From: CAWKMN01 sp963850765
Lineage (GTDB): Bacteria > Chloroflexota > Anaerolineae > Aggregatilineales > Aggregatilineaceae
Assembly (NCBI GenBank): GCA_963850765.1
Contig: CAWKMN010000001.1
Location: 310,001-374,000 of the forward strand
DNA: 64,000 nt
Direction of reading: 5' to 3'
In this document: positions 62,566-64,000 of the stretch, in pieces
How the letters are laid out: the number at the start of each line of letters is the position of its first letter
How positions within the stretch are numbered: position 1 is the stretch's first letter
Notes under the pieces: model-generated
Database searches by the model: none
What the model was told of the DNA's origin: nothing
Seen by the model: the letters and a program-made list of their open reading frames with translations, nothing else
Translations under genes and position numbers: made by a program

Positions 62566-63364
62566 ATGTCTGCTCGTAAAATTTTCGTCGCTGCCATGCT
62601 CGCTGCCGTACTTCTGCTCACACTGTCGCCCGCAGGCGCGATCCGCAGTGGAGAGCCGGACAACGGTGAGCATCCTTATGTCGGGCTGCTCTATTCGTTC
62701 ATCAGCCCGGAGGAAGGCGGTTATGTCTGCTCAGGCACGCTGCTGAACTCACGGGTCTTTCTGACGGCGGCGCACTGTGTGGCCGATCCGGGGATCACGC
62801 AATATTTCGTATCGTTCACCGAGCGCCCGCTCGAAGAGGGTTTAACTGGGTTGAGGGCGACGCGTACTGGCACCCCGATTTCGATGGATTGACTGTTCCC
62901 GACACGAGTGATATTGCCGTCGTCATCCTGAAAAAGCCGGTCAAAATGGCCAAGTATGGCGCGCTGCCCGAGGCGGGCCTTCTGGACCAGTTAGCGACCG
63001 CGCGCGGTCTGCAAGATGTGCGACTTCACGGCGGTTGGGTATGGATTGCAGACGTCGCCCCAGCCGCAGAGCAATCATGTCGAAGAGTGGGCCATTGCGC
63101 GTTACAAGGCGGATCAGCAGTTGATCGGAATTAACAGTGCTTTTACGTGGCGGTTATAACGTGAAGCTGACCAATAACAATGGCATTGGCGGCGGCACCT
63201 GTTCCGGCGATTCAGGCGGCCCGATCCTGCACTACGGCACGAATGTCGTCGTCGCGATCAACTCCTTTGGCGTTGCGCCGCACTGTGTAGGCAATGATTA
63301 CGCTTATCGAACCGATACGGCGAAGGCACGTGCGTTCCTGGCGAACTATATCAGCGTGCCGTAA
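62566..63364 (+). CDS. Secreted trypsin-like serine protease (three frame breaks)
   Basis: An exported S1-family protease of about 265 residues. Signal peptide ARKIFVAAMLAAVLLLTLSPAGA. The full catalytic triad is present but spread over different frames: His in RVFLTAAHCVADP, Asp in PDTSDIAVVILKKPVK, Ser in GGTCSGDSGGPILHYG. Frames change near 62840, near 63025 (DVRLHGG to DFTAVGYGLQTSPQPQSNH) and near 63135. Each part continues the expected fold, so the gene may be intact in the organism and the breaks sequence errors; decay cannot be excluded. RBS GGAGAGAAGGAG is strong. Confidence 0.82.
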
Positions 63365-63387
63365 AGGCTACTCGCGGATATGGTTTT

Positions 63388-63439
63388 GTAGGGGCGGGTT
63401 AACAAACCCGCCCAGGGCGACCCAGTGGGTCGCCCCTAC
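63388..63439. repeat. Family C double hairpin after the protease gene
   Basis: GTAGGGGCGGGTTAACAAAC with GTCGCCCCTAC, two hairpins: GGGCGGGTT/AACCCGCCC and GGGCGACCC/GGGTCGCCC. Confidence 0.8.
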
Positions 63440-63503
63440 ATTTCATGGTACAGCGTCAGGACGTATTGCGATGCGCCCCTGCAAAATTCGCACCCCTCAC
63501 AGC

Positions 63504-63537
63504 AAAAAAGGCGCAGTCTGCTTGGCTGCGCCTTTTT
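63504..63537. terminator. Bidirectional intrinsic terminator
   Basis: GGCGCAG (63510-63516) pairs with CTGCGCC (63526-63532), A-run to the left and TTTTT to the right. Confidence 0.88.
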
Positions 63538-63561
63538 ATGTACCGCTGCTATGGACAATCG

Positions 63562-63731
63562 CTAGAGCCTGTTAGGCACTTTTGGCCCCTATCCCCCGAC
63601 CCCTTTCCCCACCGGGTGGAGAAAGGGGAGAGCTCAAGTCCCTCTCCACGCTGTGGGGAGGGATTTAGGGAGGGGCTAACTCAGACGAAAACTCCTGGAC
63701 AACGGGGATACAAATGCATAACACCCTCTAG
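63562..63731. repeat. Complete family A element with terminal inverted repeats
   Basis: Ends CTAGAGCCTGTTA and TAACACCCTCTAG (11 of 13 paired), 170 bases with the usual core. The right end contains the stop codon of the R3H gene. Confidence 0.82.
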
Positions 63732-64000
63732 GGCCGGATGGGTTCGTCGCGGAAGATTCGCACGCGGCGATGCGGCTCCGTCCCGTAGCTGTGCGAGACC
63801 AACTGCGCGGCCCGCGCGATCTCGTGCTGCTTGCGGCGGATGTAGGAAGCCTGCGGCGTCAGATCGACCGAGCGAGCGCCGCTCCTAATCTGCCGGATAG
63901 CCTCTTCCGTTTCGCGGATGGCCGCCTGAAAAGGGTCCTCGTTGTCTTCCTCGCGGTAGAGATTGAACACATCCACCAGAAAGTCTTCCATCTGCGTGGC
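63728..64000 (-). CDS. R3H-domain protein, C-terminal part (runs out of the window)
   Basis: At least 87 residues. A helical lead (DFLVDVFNLYREEDNEDPFQ, AIRETEEAIRQIRSG) is followed by an R3H-type nucleic-acid-binding domain: VDLTPQASYIRRKQHEIA, AAQLVSHSYGTEPHRRVRIF. The form resembles the C-terminal R3H of AAA/YCF45-like ATPases more than Jag, but the N-terminal part is outside the window. The upstream codons continue open past ATG 63991, so it is probably a longer protein. The TAG stop lies in the terminus of a family A repeat. Confidence 0.7.
   Translation of the reverse strand, partial: ATQMEDFLVDVFNLYREEDNEDPFQAAIRETEEAIRQIRSGARSVDLTPQASYIRRKQHEIARAAQLVSHSYGTEPHRRVRIFRDEPIRP

Overview
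The window is about 60% GC and densely coded on both strands. It most likely comes from the chromosome of a Gram-positive-type (monoderm) Chloroflexota bacterium of the Anaerolineae kind. That is inferred from the gene content: a CAD-type dihydroorotase in a pyrCDEF operon, a MetV-MetF-type methylenetetrahydrofolate reductase fusion, a LexA with a DinR/Gram-positive-type SOS box, large multihaem cytochromes, Liv and Mal ABC importers, and very many short GC-rich dispersed repeats. No rRNA, tRNA, CRISPR array or transposase gene was seen.

Layout: 1-3553 pyrC-pyrD-pyrE-pyrF, each pair joined by an ATGA overlap. 3829-8208 a C39-like peptidase, an ArnT/PMT-type glycosyltransferase and a PHP plus Schlafen-AlbA_2 fusion. 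8382-13789 stress and signalling genes (CheY-like regulator, Lon, two Hsp20, a cyclic-nucleotide-binding protein). 14023-15885 a GH20 hexosaminidase. 15978-21639 livKHMGF on the minus strand. 21898-25342 alanine racemase, a HAD phosphatase and glutamate dehydrogenase. 25491-32551 three multihaem c-type cytochromes (9, 9 and 10 haem motifs) with a small membrane-anchored partner. 32892-38198 a phosphorelay island (receiver, sugar-type binding protein, hybrid-sensor histidine kinase, two receivers). 38504-42069 CsbD, DUF1003, CorA and MetVF. 43006-48864 malE-malF-malG plus a GH13 amylase, a maltodextrin uptake and breakdown unit. 48948-56457 a secreted propeller, acyl-CoA dehydrogenase, L,D-transpeptidase, a receiver with a degenerate GGDEF domain coupled to gatA, and a DUF4386 protein. 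56622-64000 an MBL-fold hydrolase, lexA, peroxiredoxin, rhomboid, FmdB, SnoaL, tmk, a secreted trypsin-like protease and the end of an R3H-domain gene.

Two things dominate the window beyond the genes. First, at least four families of dispersed short repeats fill nearly every intergenic gap. Several are built into genes: an 84-base in-frame insertion in pyrD, an insertion in the glycosyltransferase, and repeats that supply start or stop regions of at least five genes. One family has terminal inverted repeats like a MITE. Second, about 26 single-base frame breaks lie in otherwise well-conserved genes, concentrated at 16-23.5 kb. These look more like assembly or sequencing errors than genuine pseudogenes, so frame-broken genes are reported here as single CDS features.

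The most interesting biological candidates are the multihaem cytochrome locus with its CRP/FNR-like palindrome, the PHP-AlbA_2 fusion, the binding-protein-linked phosphorelay, the LivM with a roughly 350-residue N-terminal extension, and the regulatory architecture upstream of malE and lexA.
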